Part shown: positions 7,020 to 15,795 of the stretch, one piece after another
How the letters are laid out: every line of letters begins with the position of its first letter
Numbering within the stretch: the stretch's first letter is position 1
Assembly: GCA_027486275.1 (NCBI GenBank)
Contig: JAIXPM010000189.1
Span: 1 to 48,268 of the forward strand
Direction: 5' to 3'
DNA from: Sphingomonadales bacterium
Lineage (GTDB): Bacteria; Pseudomonadota; Alphaproteobacteria; Sphingomonadales; Sphingomonadaceae
DNA length: 48,268 nucleotides
Notes under the pieces: generated by a model
The model's input: the letters and a program-made list of their open reading frames with translations, nothing else
Databases searched by the model: none
What the model was told of the DNA's origin: nothing
Program-made: the position numbers and the translations under genes

Positions 7020-10015
7020 CAGAAGCGGGTCCGTACGCCGACGCTGACGACCCGCAGGATCGGGTTGCCGGCAAACGTGTCATAGCCTTGTGCGTTGTTG
7101 TAGAACGGCGGCTTCACGTTGAACAGGTTCTGCACGTCCAGGAACACTTCGCCGTCCTTCATCCAGCCTTCGGGCAGGGTGTAGGCCAGGTGCGTGTCGA
7201 AGGTGGTGTAGGCCTTCACCGGATCGCCGCCGGCACCCGTTGGCACGCCGCCCACTGACACCACTGGGGTGATGGCGTTGCCGCTGAAGTTGCGATAGCC
7301 GCCGGTGTGGTTGACGAACAGATCGGCCGCGAAATCGCCGACCTTCACGCCGACATCACCGCGCAGATCGAGCCTGATCGACGGGAAGGTGCCGTTAAAG
7401 CCGGTGGTGTTCAGCACCGAGAAGGTTGGGCCGCCGCCGAAATTCTGATCGAACTTCGTCTTCAGCGACATCGCGGCGCCCACGCTGTAGCTGCCCCAAT
7501 CGGCGGAGCGGCTGTAGCGGACATCGGCATCGATGCCCTGCACCTTCAGGTTCAGCACATTGCGCTGCCGGAAGTCATAGACATACCGCACGCTGCTCGG
7601 GATGGTGGTGGTCAGCGGCCGGTTGCCGATGATTTCCGCCAACTGTGCCGGGGTGGCGCCAGCAGGGAACACGCGCAGCAGCGACTGAAGGCCGGTGATG
7701 TTGACCGCAGAACCCGATGCCGGCGCCGTGACGCCGCCCGTGAATTCATTGTTCCAGAAGGTGGCCGACAGGCGCAGACCCGGCGCGAAGCTGGGGGTGA
7801 AATCCACACCCAGCGCCCAGCTTGTGCCCTTTTGCGCGACCAGATCGCTGTTGCCGCCATTGATCTGCAGGCCTTGGATGGTGGGCGTGCCCACGGTGCA
7901 GGCGGTGGCGGTGCAGGCGATGCCGGGAATGGTGTTCACGCCCGGATAGGCGGCAATCGGCACCGCCAGATTGGATGGACCGCCAGCGATCGAGGTTTCG
8001 GCGGTGGTGCCCTGGCCATCGGCGCCGAAGCTGGTCAGCGCCGGTGCCACAAAGCTCTTGGACCAGTTGCCGCGCACACGGATGCCGCGCACCGGTTCCC
8101 AGCTTGCTGCGATCTTGGGATTGGTGGTCGAACCGAAATCCGAATACTCATCGACACGCCCGGCCAGGTTCAACTCCAGCTTGTAGATGCCGGGGATCTC
8201 CTGCTCCGGCCCGATGAAGGGCAGCAGCATTTCGGCATAGGCGGCCTTCACGTTGCGCTTGTAATCAAGATTGATCGTGGTCGAACCGCTGCTCGATGGC
8301 CCGGTGCCGTTGGCGAACGCGGCATTCTGGCGGATGGTATAGGCGATATACTCGCCGCCCACGGCCAGTTGCACGGCGCCGCCCGGAAGATCGAACAGCT
8401 CGCCGGCTGCCTGCAGGCGATAATTCTGGATGCCCTGACGCGTGAAACGATAGGTGGTGGTGTCGGTCAGCCGCGCGCGCACGGCCGCCGATGTGCGATT
8501 GGCCGCGCCGCTGTTCCACACATCGAGCGCATTCGCCGTGGTGAGCGGCAGTTGCGTGACGATCACACCGGTGGCCGGCACGGAAACGGTGGTCAGGCTG
8601 CCGCCCTGGTTGGTGGTGCCGTTCAGCGCCAACAGCGCCGCCGACTGGTTGAGGCGGCCGGTGTCGCGCACGAAGCTGCTCGACGTGCCGATCAGGGCCA
8701 GGGCGGAGATGGCCCATTTGTCGGACAGTTCATATTCGGCGCGGGTGTTGACGAAGAAATGCTCTTCGCCGGAATTGATCTCGGCGCCCGGCCCGAGCAG
8801 ATTGTCGCCAGAAAAGCGCACCTGCTGGCTGGTCGAGGTCTGGCCCGGCATGGCGACATAGAAGGGGTTGATCTGACCGACACCACCGGCAGGGACGCTG
8901 CCCGGGCCGAACACGGTGGCGAGAACGGCGCCGCCGCCGGTGCCGCTCTGGCCGCGGGACACCTGCTGGTTGTTCTTGCGGTTGGAATAGAGGATGTCGC
9001 CGCCCAGGGTCAGCTTGTCACCAACCTGCTGCTCGGCCTTCATCATCACATTGTGGCGACGTTCTGAGGGCAGCTGATCACCGATCTGGTTGATGTCGCA
9101 AAACGCATTGGCCTGCGCGTTTGACACCGGATTGCCATAGCCGCTGCCGGTGTTGCTGAAGATGTTGGTGGTGCCGCCCGGCTGCACGCTGGCCGGATCG
9201 CAGTTGAAGCTGGCGAAATTGGCGCGGTTCTGCGCGGTGGCGCTGGACAGGTCGAGGCCGGCATCAATGGCGCGCTGGCGCTGATCTGCACCCAGGAACG
9301 AGCGACTGGCCGTCTTCAGGCGCGAACGGTCGGAATAGTTGTAGCCCACCGTCACCCAGCCGTTTTCCCAGCTGGTGCCAGCGACGAAGCCGAGCTGGTA
9401 GGTGCGATAATCATCGCCAAAGCCCATTTGGCCCGACGTCTGGAGACCGTCGAACTTGCGGCGGGTGATGAAGTTGATGACCCCGGCCACCGCGTCGGAG
9501 CCGTAAATGGACGAGGCGCCTTCGGCGAGCACTTCGACGCGCTCGATCATGGTGACCGGCACCATGTTGGGATCGCCCAGGCTGTGGTTGACGCCCGACA
9601 GCGGGATGCGGTGGCCATCGATGATGTTAAGCGTGGAGTTGGACGCCGAACCGCCCAGACCGTGGATGGTCGGCGCGTTGGTACCGGATTGCGAGGCGGA
9701 GTTAAACGAGCCCTGGCCCGCCGAGCCGAGGCCGACCACCGCCGGCACCGATCGCAGGATCTGCTGCACGGTCTGCGCGTTGGTCTTTTCGATGGCATCG
9801 GCGGTCACGCTGATCAGATTGGAGCCGACGGGCGCGACGCCCTTGAGGCTGGAGCCGGTAACGACAATCTCTGCTGCCTCTGGCTTTTCTTCCGCCGCGG
9901 CGTCGCCGCTCTGCTGGCCTTCGGCCGCGCGGGCGGCAGAAATTTGCGGAAACGCCAGTGTGGCGGCAATCGCCAAGAGCGAGGCATGCGGCAGCAGGCG
10001 TGTCGAAACGGTCAT
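7019..10015 (-). CDS. TonB-dependent outer-membrane receptor of the quinate/shikimate operon
   Basis: 998 residues. It has a signal peptide (MTVSTRLLPHASLLAIAAT..., cut near SAARA), a TonB-box-like EIVVTGSS near residue 50, and a plug domain with NIIDGHRIPLSGV and ERVEVLAEGASSIYGSDAVA. A long 22-strand-type barrel follows, ending in the C-terminal phenylalanine (VGVRTRF) used by the BAM insertion machinery. It would bring a large or scarce ligand across the outer membrane using TonB energy. The start at 10015 has GGGGAGGATATC in front; a longer in-frame extension upstream lacks this. It is the first gene of an overlapping TonB receptor-aroE-quiC unit and has an operator candidate 35 bp upstream. 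The ligand is therefore probably quinate/shikimate or a conjugate of them (inference). Confidence 0.93.
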   Translation of the reverse strand: MTVSTRLLPHASLLAIAATLAFPQISAARAAEGQQSGDAAAEEKPEAAEIVVTGSSLKGVAPVGSNLISVTADAIEKTNAQTVQQILRSVPAVVGLGSAGQGSFNSASQSGTNAPTIHGLGGSASNSTLNIIDGHRIPLSGVNHSLGDPNMVPVTMIERVEVLAEGASSIYGSDAVAGVINFITRRKFDGLQTSGQMGFGDDYRTYQLGFVAGTSWENGWVTVGYNYSDRSRLKTASRSFLGADQRQRAIDAGLDLSSATAQNRANFASFNCDPASVQPGGTTNIFSNTGSGYGNPVSNAQANAFCDINQIGDQLPSERRHNVMMKAEQQVGDKLTLGGDILYSNRKNNQQVSRGQSGTGGGAVLATVFGPGSVPAGGVGQINPFYVAMPGQTSTSQQVRFSGDNLLGPGAEINSGEEHFFVNTRAEYELSDKWAISALALIGTSSSFVRDTGRLNQSAALLALNGTTNQGGSLTTVSVPATGVIVTQLPLTTANALDVWNSGAANRTSAAVRARLTDTTTYRFTRQGIQNYRLQAAGELFDLPGGAVQLAVGGEYIAYTIRQNAAFANGTGPSSSGSTTINLDYKRNVKAAYAEMLLPFIGPEQEIPGIYKLELNLAGRVDEYSDFGSTTNPKIAASWEPVRGIRVRGNWSKSFVAPALTSFGADGQGTTAETSIAGGPSNLAVPIAAYPGVNTIPGIACTATACTVGTPTIQGLQINGGNSDLVAQKGTSWALGVDFTPSFAPGLRLSATFWNNEFTGGVTAPASGSAVNITGLQSLLRVFPAGATPAQLAEIIGNRPLTTTIPSSVRYVYDFRQRNVLNLKVQGIDADVRYSRSADWGSYSVGAAMSLKTKFDQNFGGGPTFSVLNTTGFNGTFPSIRLDLRGDVGVKVGDFAADLFVNHTGGYRNFSGNAITPVVSVGGVPTGAGGDPVKAYTTFDTHLAYTLPEGWMKDGEVFLDVQNLFNVKPPFYNNAQGYDTFAGNPILRVVSVGVRTRF

Positions 10016-10049
10016 GATATCCTCCCCAATCGTGGTCACGTTTTTTATG

Positions 10050-10065
10050 TACCAACTAGTGCGTT
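10050..10065. promoter_or_regulatory. Candidate TetR-type operator, copy 2 (upstream of TonB receptor)
   Basis: TACCAACTAGTGCGTT, 35 bp before the receptor ATG in the 90-bp gap after the MFS gene. It shares TATGTAC plus CTAGT with copy 1 and is a variant of TACGAACTAGTTCGTA. Its position suggests that the receptor-aroE-quiC genes have their own regulated promoter, although they follow aroQ and the MFS gene on the same strand. Confidence 0.55.
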
Positions 10066-10105
10066 CGTTATCGGTGTGCGCCGTGGGCGTCAAGTTCGAC
10101 CCAGT

Positions 10106-11365
10106 TCAGTCGAGCGTAACCCGCACCACCGGACCAACCACAAAGATATAGGCCGCAGCGCCCACCAGCCCGAGCGCGGCGATATAGGCCAGCGCGCCAT
10201 AAAAACTGCCGGTGGCGCCCACAATGAATCCGATCACCAGCGGAGTGACGATGCCGGCCACATTCGCACACAGGCTGAACAGCCCGCCGGTCACGCCAAC
10301 CGCTTCGCGCGGCGCAACATCGGTGATCAGTGTCCAGCCCAGATTGACCATACCTTGTCCGAAAAATGCCAGGCTCATGATGGCAATCACCATGTCGTTG
10401 CTGTCGGTGAAATTTGCGCCGACCATTGTAGAAGTGAGCAGCAGCCCGGCAATGATCGGCAGCTTGCGGCCCAGCGTTGCTGAACCGGTTCGGCGGATCA
10501 GCCAATCCGAAATCTGCCCGCCGACCAGCACGCCGACACTTGCCGCCAGATACGGCAGAGCCGCCGCCCAACCGGATTTCAGAAAATCCATGCCGCGCTC
10601 GTCTGCCAGATAGCTGGGAAACCAGGTCAGGAAGAACACCAGCGTGCTGTTTCCGCAAAACTGTCCGATGGACGCGCCCAGCACCTGCCGTTTGCGGATA
10701 AGGCGGCCCAACAGCGCCCAGCTGAAAGGCGGCGCCTGCAAGGTGGATAGCCCGCCGCCTGCTTCGATCATGGCCAGTTCGGCAGCGTTGGCACGGCTAT
10801 CTTGCGGTTCGCGGTAATACAAGAACCACACGCCGGAAAACACCACGCCGATGCCGCCCACCAACCAGAACAGCGACCGCCAGCCCCAGGTAGCCACGAT
10901 CCAGCCCAGCACCGGGATCAGCAACCCCAGACCGATATACTGGCCCACGGCATAAACACTGTTGGCCCGCGCGCGTTCGCCTTGCGGGAACCAGCTGGCC
11001 AGCACCCGGCTGTTGGCTGGAAAGCACGGGCTTTCCGCCAGCCCCAGCGCCAGCCGCGCACCCAGCAGCCCGGCCACGCCGCTGGCCAAGCCATGCAGCG
11101 CCGTCGCTGCCGACCACAGGAACAGTGACAGGCCATAGGTGATACGGGTGCCAAATTTATCGAGCACGAAGCCGCCGGGCACCTGTGCCAGCGCGTAGGT
11201 CCACGAAAATGCCGAGAAAATCAGCCCCATCACTTCAGGGCCGATATGCAATTCCGCGGTCAATGCCGGTTTGGCAACGCCCAGAACGCTTCGATCCAGA
11301 TAGTTGAGCATCGTCGCCGCTGAAATCAGCGCGAGGATACCGAACCGGGCGCGTGTCGGTTGCAT
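10106..11365 (-). CDS. MFS transporter (ACS-type), probable quinate/shikimate permease
   Basis: 419 residues with about 12 hydrophobic segments. Family marks: LNYLDRSVLGVAKPAL in the first helix region (typical NYxDR of the anion:cation symporter family), the loop GARLALGLAESPCFPANSR, and a late SLAFFGQGMVNLGWTLITD. It would carry an organic anion across the inner membrane by proton symport. The ATG at 11365 overlaps the stop of aroQ (TGATG), and the operon partner makes quinate, shikimate or 3-dehydroquinate the likely cargo. 3-Dehydroquinate made in the periplasm by the PQQ enzyme encoded next door would have to be imported before AroQ could act. The frame extends further upstream but that part is the aroQ gene in another frame. 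Confidence 0.88.
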   Translation of the reverse strand: MQPTRARFGILALISAATMLNYLDRSVLGVAKPALTAELHIGPEVMGLIFSAFSWTYALAQVPGGFVLDKFGTRITYGLSLFLWSAATALHGLASGVAGLLGARLALGLAESPCFPANSRVLASWFPQGERARANSVYAVGQYIGLGLLIPVLGWIVATWGWRSLFWLVGGIGVVFSGVWFLYYREPQDSRANAAELAMIEAGGGLSTLQAPPFSWALLGRLIRKRQVLGASIGQFCGNSTLVFFLTWFPSYLADERGMDFLKSGWAAALPYLAASVGVLVGGQISDWLIRRTGSATLGRKLPIIAGLLLTSTMVGANFTDSNDMVIAIMSLAFFGQGMVNLGWTLITDVAPREAVGVTGGLFSLCANVAGIVTPLVIGFIVGATGSFYGALAYIAALGLVGAAAYIFVVGPVVRVTLD

Positions 11366-11805
11366 CAACCCTGCGCCCAGCGGCGAGCCAGATCCTGCAC
11401 GGCAAGGCCATACCCAGCCACACCGAGCCCGGAAATGATTCCAGTCACCACCTGCGTCATGATCGATTTGCTGCGCCATTCGGCTTCGCGGCGATGGATA
11501 TTGCTGATGTGCACTTCGATCACCGGGCAATCGACCATCTTCAGCGCATCCAAGATGGGATAGCCGGCATAGGTGAAGGCCGCAGGGTTGATGGCAATAC
11601 CGATCTGCCCCTTGCGGGCCGACTGCACCCATTCCACCATTTCATGTTCGTTGTTGGTCTGGCGGAAGATGAGTGGAAGATCGCCGGCCGCGGCACGGCA
11701 AAGGGCCTCGACATCGGCCAGCGTATCGCGGCCATAAATCTCGGGCTCGCGTTCCCCCAGCAGATTGAGGTTGGGTCCGTTCAAGACGTGGATTGCTGCC
11801 GTCAT
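11365..11805 (-). CDS. aroQ: Type II 3-dehydroquinate dehydratase
   Basis: 146 residues of the small dodecameric type II dehydroquinase family, converting 3-dehydroquinate to 3-dehydroshikimate. It starts with the signature IHVLNGPNLNLLGEREPEIYG, whose last tyrosine (Y24) is the catalytic residue of the mobile loop. It continues with NPAAFTY and the active-site EVHISNIHRRE. Two ATGs, 11811 and 11805, are possible; I chose 11805 because AGGGGA lies at proper distance from it and directly abuts the other. It is coupled to the MFS gene by a 1-nt overlap and divergent from the PQQ dehydrogenase. The catabolic name would be quiB. A biosynthetic copy is expected elsewhere in the genome. Confidence 0.93.
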   Translation of the reverse strand: MTAAIHVLNGPNLNLLGEREPEIYGRDTLADVEALCRAAAGDLPLIFRQTNNEHEMVEWVQSARKGQIGIAINPAAFTYAGYPILDALKMVDCPVIEVHISNIHRREAEWRSKSIMTQVVTGIISGLGVAGYGLAVQDLARRWAQG

Positions 11806-11869
11806 CGTCATCCCCTGCAGGTTGCCATCTGGTTGCCCGCCCCACCTGCCCGCACGTTGGTGCTTTGGG

Positions 11870-11885
11870 CAAGTCGCAAGACTTG
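11870..11885. promoter_or_regulatory. Perfect inverted repeat in the aroQ/quiA divergent promoter
   Basis: CAAGTCGCAAGACTTG has 6-bp perfect arms around GCAA. It lies between the two divergent starts, 21 bp before operator copy 3. It could be a second regulator site or a short mRNA hairpin in the aroQ leader. No other copy was noticed in the window. Confidence 0.3.
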
Positions 11886-11905
11886 TGGTCTGTCGCCCGC
11901 TTGTG

Positions 11906-11921
11906 TACGAACTGGTTCATA
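11906..11921. promoter_or_regulatory. Candidate TetR-type operator, copy 3 (aroQ/quiA divergent promoter)
   Basis: TACGAACTGGTTCATA, the best-conserved copy of the palindrome, 22 bp before the PQQ-dehydrogenase start and about 100 bp from aroQ. GAAC/GTTC arms flank the centre. It could control both divergent units. Confidence 0.6.
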
Positions 11922-11943
11922 TAAAAAGCGAAAGGGAATGGCA

Positions 11944-13929
11944 ATGCGCCGCGTTTCGATGCTGTTGGCCGGGTTTGCTGTCGGCATCTTCCCAGTCTTG
12001 GCCCCCGCGCATGCCGATCCTGCTGCCGATTGGCCCACTTATGGCCGCGACAAGGGCGGTCAGCGTCATTCGCCACTCGATCAGATCAATCCGGCCAATG
12101 TTGCGCGCCTTGCACCGGCGTGGACTTATCATATGCGCCCTGCCAGCCTCGATGCGGCGCCAGTGGACGCCGCCGCCGTGGCTCAGCGTGCGGCAGAGGC
12201 GGCTGGCCCTCCTCCCGGCGGGGCTCCCGGTGGCGGGGCCTTCAGCCGGCAGCGCAGCCGTTTTGCCGGATCGCAGTCCACACCGCTGATCATCGATGGC
12301 GTGATGTACACCACCACGCCCTATGGCCGAGTGGTGGCACTGGAACCCGATACGGGGCGCGAAATCTGGACCACGCCGATCCCCGGCCCGGGCCAGCCTT
12401 CCTTGCGCGGTGTTGAATATTGGCCGGGTGATGCCGCCACGCCACCGCGGCTGTTTTTCGGCACGCGCGATGGCCGGCTCTATGCACTGGATGCCCGCAC
12501 CGGGCAGCCGGTTGCCGGGTTCGGCACGGGTGGCGTTATCAACATGAAGACGCCCGAGATAATGAACGGGCTGGAGAGCCGCCAGTATGGCATGACCTCC
12601 CCGCCGATCGTCTGGAAAGATCTGGTGATCACCGGATCGGCCGTGCAGGAATTCCCGCCGCGCGGTGCCGCCGGCGACGTGCGCGCCTGGGATGCCCGAA
12701 CCGGCAAATTGGTGTGGACGTTCCACAGTGTGCCGCGCGCTGGTGAGCCGTATCGCGACACGTGGGGCAAGGATGCGGCGGGCAAGGATGGGGCCGAAGC
12801 GCGTTCCGGCACCAATGTCTGGGGCTTCATGACCGTCGATAGCGCGCGCGGCATAGTTTACATGCCGTTCGCAGCGCCCAGTTTCGATCGGTTCGGCGGA
12901 GACCGGCCCGGGGACAATCTGTTCAGCACCACCTTGGTTGCTGCCGATGCTGCCACCGGCAAACCGCTGTGGCATTATCAGATTGTCCACCACGATATCT
13001 GGGACAATGATCTGCAGGCGCCGCCGTTGCTGTTCGATGTGAAAAAGCGCGGCCGCACCATCCCGGCGGTCGCCGTGGTATCGAAAAACAGCCTGGTGTT
13101 CATCTTGGATCGCACCACGGGCAAACCGATCTTCCCGGTGAAGGAACAGCGCTTCCCGGCCAGCAACGTACCCGGCGAAGTCACCTCGCCCACCCAGCCC
13201 ATTCCGCAGGTGACGCCGCCGCTGGTGCGCACCAGCTTCACGATGGCCGACATTGCCGACGTGACGCCCGAACTGAAAAGCGCCTGCACAGACTGGGTCA
13301 CCAAGAACAACATGGTTTCTGGCGGACTTTATGTGCCTGTGGGTTTCAACGAGGTGACCATCAGCTTTCCCGGCCTGCAGGGCGGCGCCAACTGGGGCGG
13401 CGGCACGCTGGCGGCCGACAAGGGCCTGATCATCGTCAACACGTCTGAACTGGGGCAGGTCACGGCGCTGGTGCCGTCAAAAGGCCCACTGCCGGTGGAG
13501 CGCGGCCCGGTGAGTGGCCGGTTTCAGCTGCCCGGCACCAAATTGATGTGCCAACAGCCGCCGTGGGGCCGCCTGTCGGCAATCAATGCGCAAACCGGCA
13601 AGATCGCCTGGACCGTGCCGCTGGGCGTGACTGACGAACTGCCCGAAGGCAAGCGCCTGACCGGCCGGCCCAATATCGGCGGGCCGATCAGCACGGCATC
13701 GGGCCTGACCTTCATCGGCGCGAGCGACGATGGCCGCTTCCGGGCTTTTGAGAGCGCCACCGGCAAGATGCTGTGGGAGTATAAATTGCCCGCCGCCGCC
13801 CATGCCACGCCTGCCACCTATCGCGGCAAGGATGGCCGGCAATATGTGGTGGTGACGGCCACTGGCGGCAGCTTCCTCGACAGTCCGCTGACCAGCGATG
13901 TGGTGATGGCGTTTGCCCTGCCGAACTGA
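11944..13929 (+). CDS. quiA: Secreted PQQ-dependent quinate/shikimate-type dehydrogenase
   Basis: 661 residues: signal peptide (MRRVSMLLAGFAVGIFPVLA, cut near APAHA) followed by one eight-bladed quinoprotein propeller. Family marks of the glucose/quinate/shikimate group are DWPTYGRDKGGQRHSPLDQI at the start of the mature chain, repeated tryptophan-docking motifs (GREIWT, GKLVWTF, GKPLWHY, GKIAWTV, GKMLWEY) and the signature IVHHDIWDNDLQAPP. It would oxidise quinate or shikimate in the periplasm. Classical QuiA enzymes have an N-terminal membrane domain of several helices; here only a cleavable signal is present, so the enzyme should be soluble. AAGGGA precedes the ATG at 11944; an ATG 6 bp earlier is too close to it. 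The only cytochrome c gene nearby ends 11 bp beyond its stop on the other strand. Substrate assignment rests on family plus aroQ/quiC context. Confidence 0.85.
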   Translation: MRRVSMLLAGFAVGIFPVLAPAHADPAADWPTYGRDKGGQRHSPLDQINPANVARLAPAWTYHMRPASLDAAPVDAAAVAQRAAEAAGPPPGGAPGGGAFSRQRSRFAGSQSTPLIIDGVMYTTTPYGRVVALEPDTGREIWTTPIPGPGQPSLRGVEYWPGDAATPPRLFFGTRDGRLYALDARTGQPVAGFGTGGVINMKTPEIMNGLESRQYGMTSPPIVWKDLVITGSAVQEFPPRGAAGDVRAWDARTGKLVWTFHSVPRAGEPYRDTWGKDAAGKDGAEARSGTNVWGFMTVDSARGIVYMPFAAPSFDRFGGDRPGDNLFSTTLVAADAATGKPLWHYQIVHHDIWDNDLQAPPLLFDVKKRGRTIPAVAVVSKNSLVFILDRTTGKPIFPVKEQRFPASNVPGEVTSPTQPIPQVTPPLVRTSFTMADIADVTPELKSACTDWVTKNNMVSGGLYVPVGFNEVTISFPGLQGGANWGGGTLAADKGLIIVNTSELGQVTALVPSKGPLPVERGPVSGRFQLPGTKLMCQQPPWGRLSAINAQTGKIAWTVPLGVTDELPEGKRLTGRPNIGGPISTASGLTFIGASDDGRFRAFESATGKMLWEYKLPAAAHATPATYRGKDGRQYVVVTATGGSFLDSPLTSDVVMAFALPN

Positions 13930-13940
13930 GATGGCGCCGA

Positions 13941-14228
13941 TCAGGGCGCGAAATGCGTGCCCAGATAGGCGGCGATGGCGTCATATTCGGCATCGCTGAC
14001 CTCGGCACCGCGGCCGATCATCTGATCAATGGCCTGTTCCCAAGCAGCGCGGTCTCGGCGTTGCCCGACCACGATGGCAATCGCGTGGCAGGTGCCGCAT
14101 TTCGCACCGACCAGTTCACGCCCCGGCCCGGCCGGCAGCAACGACAGATCAGGCTTTGCATCCTGTGCGGCCGCCGCGCTGATCGCGGCCGCCAGCACCA
14201 GCGGGGCGAAAGGCAGATACTTAATCAC
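13941..14228 (-). CDS. Small periplasmic cytochrome c
   Basis: 95 residues with a signal peptide (MIKYLPFAPLVLAAAISAAA), one haem-attachment motif CGTCH (44-48) and a plausible methionine ligand M70. A single class I c-type haem protein, exported and assembled in the periplasm. It starts with GTG, 8 nt inside the end of the upstream esterase gene, so the two are translationally coupled. It probably accepts electrons from the PQQ dehydrogenase encoded convergently 11 bp away; this partner assignment is an inference from position. Confidence 0.85.
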   Translation of the reverse strand: MIKYLPFAPLVLAAAISAAAAQDAKPDLSLLPAGPGRELVGAKCGTCHAIAIVVGQRRDRAAWEQAIDQMIGRGAEVSDAEYDAIAAYLGTHFAP

Positions 14229-15795
14229 GCGCCCGCCTTGTCGCCGACACGCGCGGTGCCGGTTTGGGATTGAGCCGGGCCACCAGCGCCGCCTTTGGCC
14301 AGTCCATGGCGCGCGGTTCCAGATCCAGCCACATCAACTGGGGTTTTGCTGGATCAAATTGCGGCCAATTCGCCGCCGGCGCGTCGCCGCGGGCAAAGCG
14401 CACCAGCATGTCCGACATCTGATCGGCCAGCGCCCGGTCCGCCGCCGTCCATACCCGCGTGGTGCGGAACATGTTCAGGCTGTCCAGAGTCTGGAACCAG
14501 TATGGCACGTCACCGGTGTGATAGGCGCCGGCCGTGGCCGCATCATGATCGGCAAAACGGATGCCCGATGCATAGGGTTGGCGGCGTGCAAACTGCCAGA
14601 CATAGGCTGGGCTGCCGGCATTCGCCTGAGCGGTGGCCCAGCCCATCACCTGCTGTCCAATGCTCATGTCGCGTTGCAGATCGTTGAGCGAGCGATAGAG
14701 ATCGGCTTCGGTCTTGGGGGCATAGCTGTCCAGCACAGCATCAGCCTGCTTGCCAAAGCGGGCGCGCACAGCCGCCTGGAACTGGGCCTTGGTCTTCACC
14801 TGGCCCAGACTGGCAAAGGCTTCGTCGTTGGTGAAACCGATGAGCACCGGCACCTTGCTCTGCGCGCCGGCAGCATAGGTCGCCTTGGCATCGCCGGTCA
14901 GCACATGGCCATCGGCCACCAGCGCGTCGCGCGGCACGCCAGCAGCGCCGGCCAGCACGCGATCACCGGGCAAGTCGCGCATGGCGTCGATGCCATCTGC
15001 CCCCAGTGCTTTCTGCAAAGCCACCCCCTGGGCCTCTGCTTCGGGAAGCGGCACCGCGCCGCGCGGGCGCATCGGGCTGCCGCTCATGCCCACCACGCGG
15101 TGGAACAGGCCCTTGGCCAGCGGCGACATCTGCAGCGTGCCGACCGACATCGATCCCGCTGACTGGCCAGTGATGGTCACACTGCCGGGATTGCCGCCAA
15201 AGGCCGCAATGTTGCGCTGAACCCACTGGAGGCCGGCGATCTGGTCCATCAGACCATAATTGCCGCTGTGGCCGCCGCCTTCGCGGGTGAGTTCCGGGTG
15301 GGCGAGGAAACCGAGCGGCCCAACGCGATAGGCGATGTTGACCTGCACAACGCCTTTCTTCGCAAGATTGGCCCCGGAATAATTGGCCATCGAAGTGGAG
15401 CCGACGCTGAACGCCCCACCATAGATCCACACGACAACCGGCCAGCCGCCGGGCGGCGGCGCGCCGGGCGGCGTCCAGATGTTGAGATAGAGGCAGTCTT
15501 CCGACACAGCCTCGTTGCCGAAATAATGGTTCATGGTGCGGCCGCGGCCGGACTGCAGGCACATTGGCGCGGCCTGCGTGGCGTCGCGCACGCCCGGCCA
15601 CTGCGCTGCCGGCTGCGGCGCCTTCCAGCGCAATTCGCGCACTGGCGGCGCGGCGAAGGGCACACCCATATAGGCCTGCACGCCGCCATCAATGGTGCGT
15701 CCCGCAAGGCGGCCTGTGTCGACCGATACCTGTTGCGCCGCAGCCGGGGCAGCGGCGAGCAGCAGGGCAAAAGCGATGCGGGCAACGCGTGTCAT
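14221..15795 (-). CDS. Secreted type-B carboxylesterase
   Basis: 524 residues, signal peptide ending APAAAQ. Carboxylesterase family marks are the oxyanion loop YGGAF (125-129), EDCLYLNIWTP (100-110) and the nucleophile elbow GQSAG with S212, plus a late histidine region. These enzymes cleave carboxylic esters, and bacterial relatives include tannase-like and feruloyl or chlorogenate esterases. It overlaps the upstream hydrolase gene by ATGA and is followed by the cytochrome c gene. Because the operon carries the shared operator and sits in the quinate cluster, a natural substrate would be a quinate or shikimate ester such as chlorogenate, hydrolysed in the periplasm (inference). GGAGG precedes the ATG. 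Confidence 0.88.
   Translation of the reverse strand: MTRVARIAFALLLAAAPAAAQQVSVDTGRLAGRTIDGGVQAYMGVPFAAPPVRELRWKAPQPAAQWPGVRDATQAAPMCLQSGRGRTMNHYFGNEAVSEDCLYLNIWTPPGAPPPGGWPVVVWIYGGAFSVGSTSMANYSGANLAKKGVVQVNIAYRVGPLGFLAHPELTREGGGHSGNYGLMDQIAGLQWVQRNIAAFGGNPGSVTITGQSAGSMSVGTLQMSPLAKGLFHRVVGMSGSPMRPRGAVPLPEAEAQGVALQKALGADGIDAMRDLPGDRVLAGAAGVPRDALVADGHVLTGDAKATYAAGAQSKVPVLIGFTNDEAFASLGQVKTKAQFQAAVRARFGKQADAVLDSYAPKTEADLYRSLNDLQRDMSIGQQVMGWATAQANAGSPAYVWQFARRQPYASGIRFADHDAATAGAYHTGDVPYWFQTLDSLNMFRTTRVWTAADRALADQMSDMLVRFARGDAPAANWPQFDPAKPQLMWLDLEPRAMDWPKAALVARLNPKPAPRVSATRRARD

Noticed and set aside
11917..12993. Long minus-strand frame inside the PQQ dehydrogenase
   Set aside because: Antisense shadow caused by GC-rich codon use; the plus-strand product has clear family motifs.
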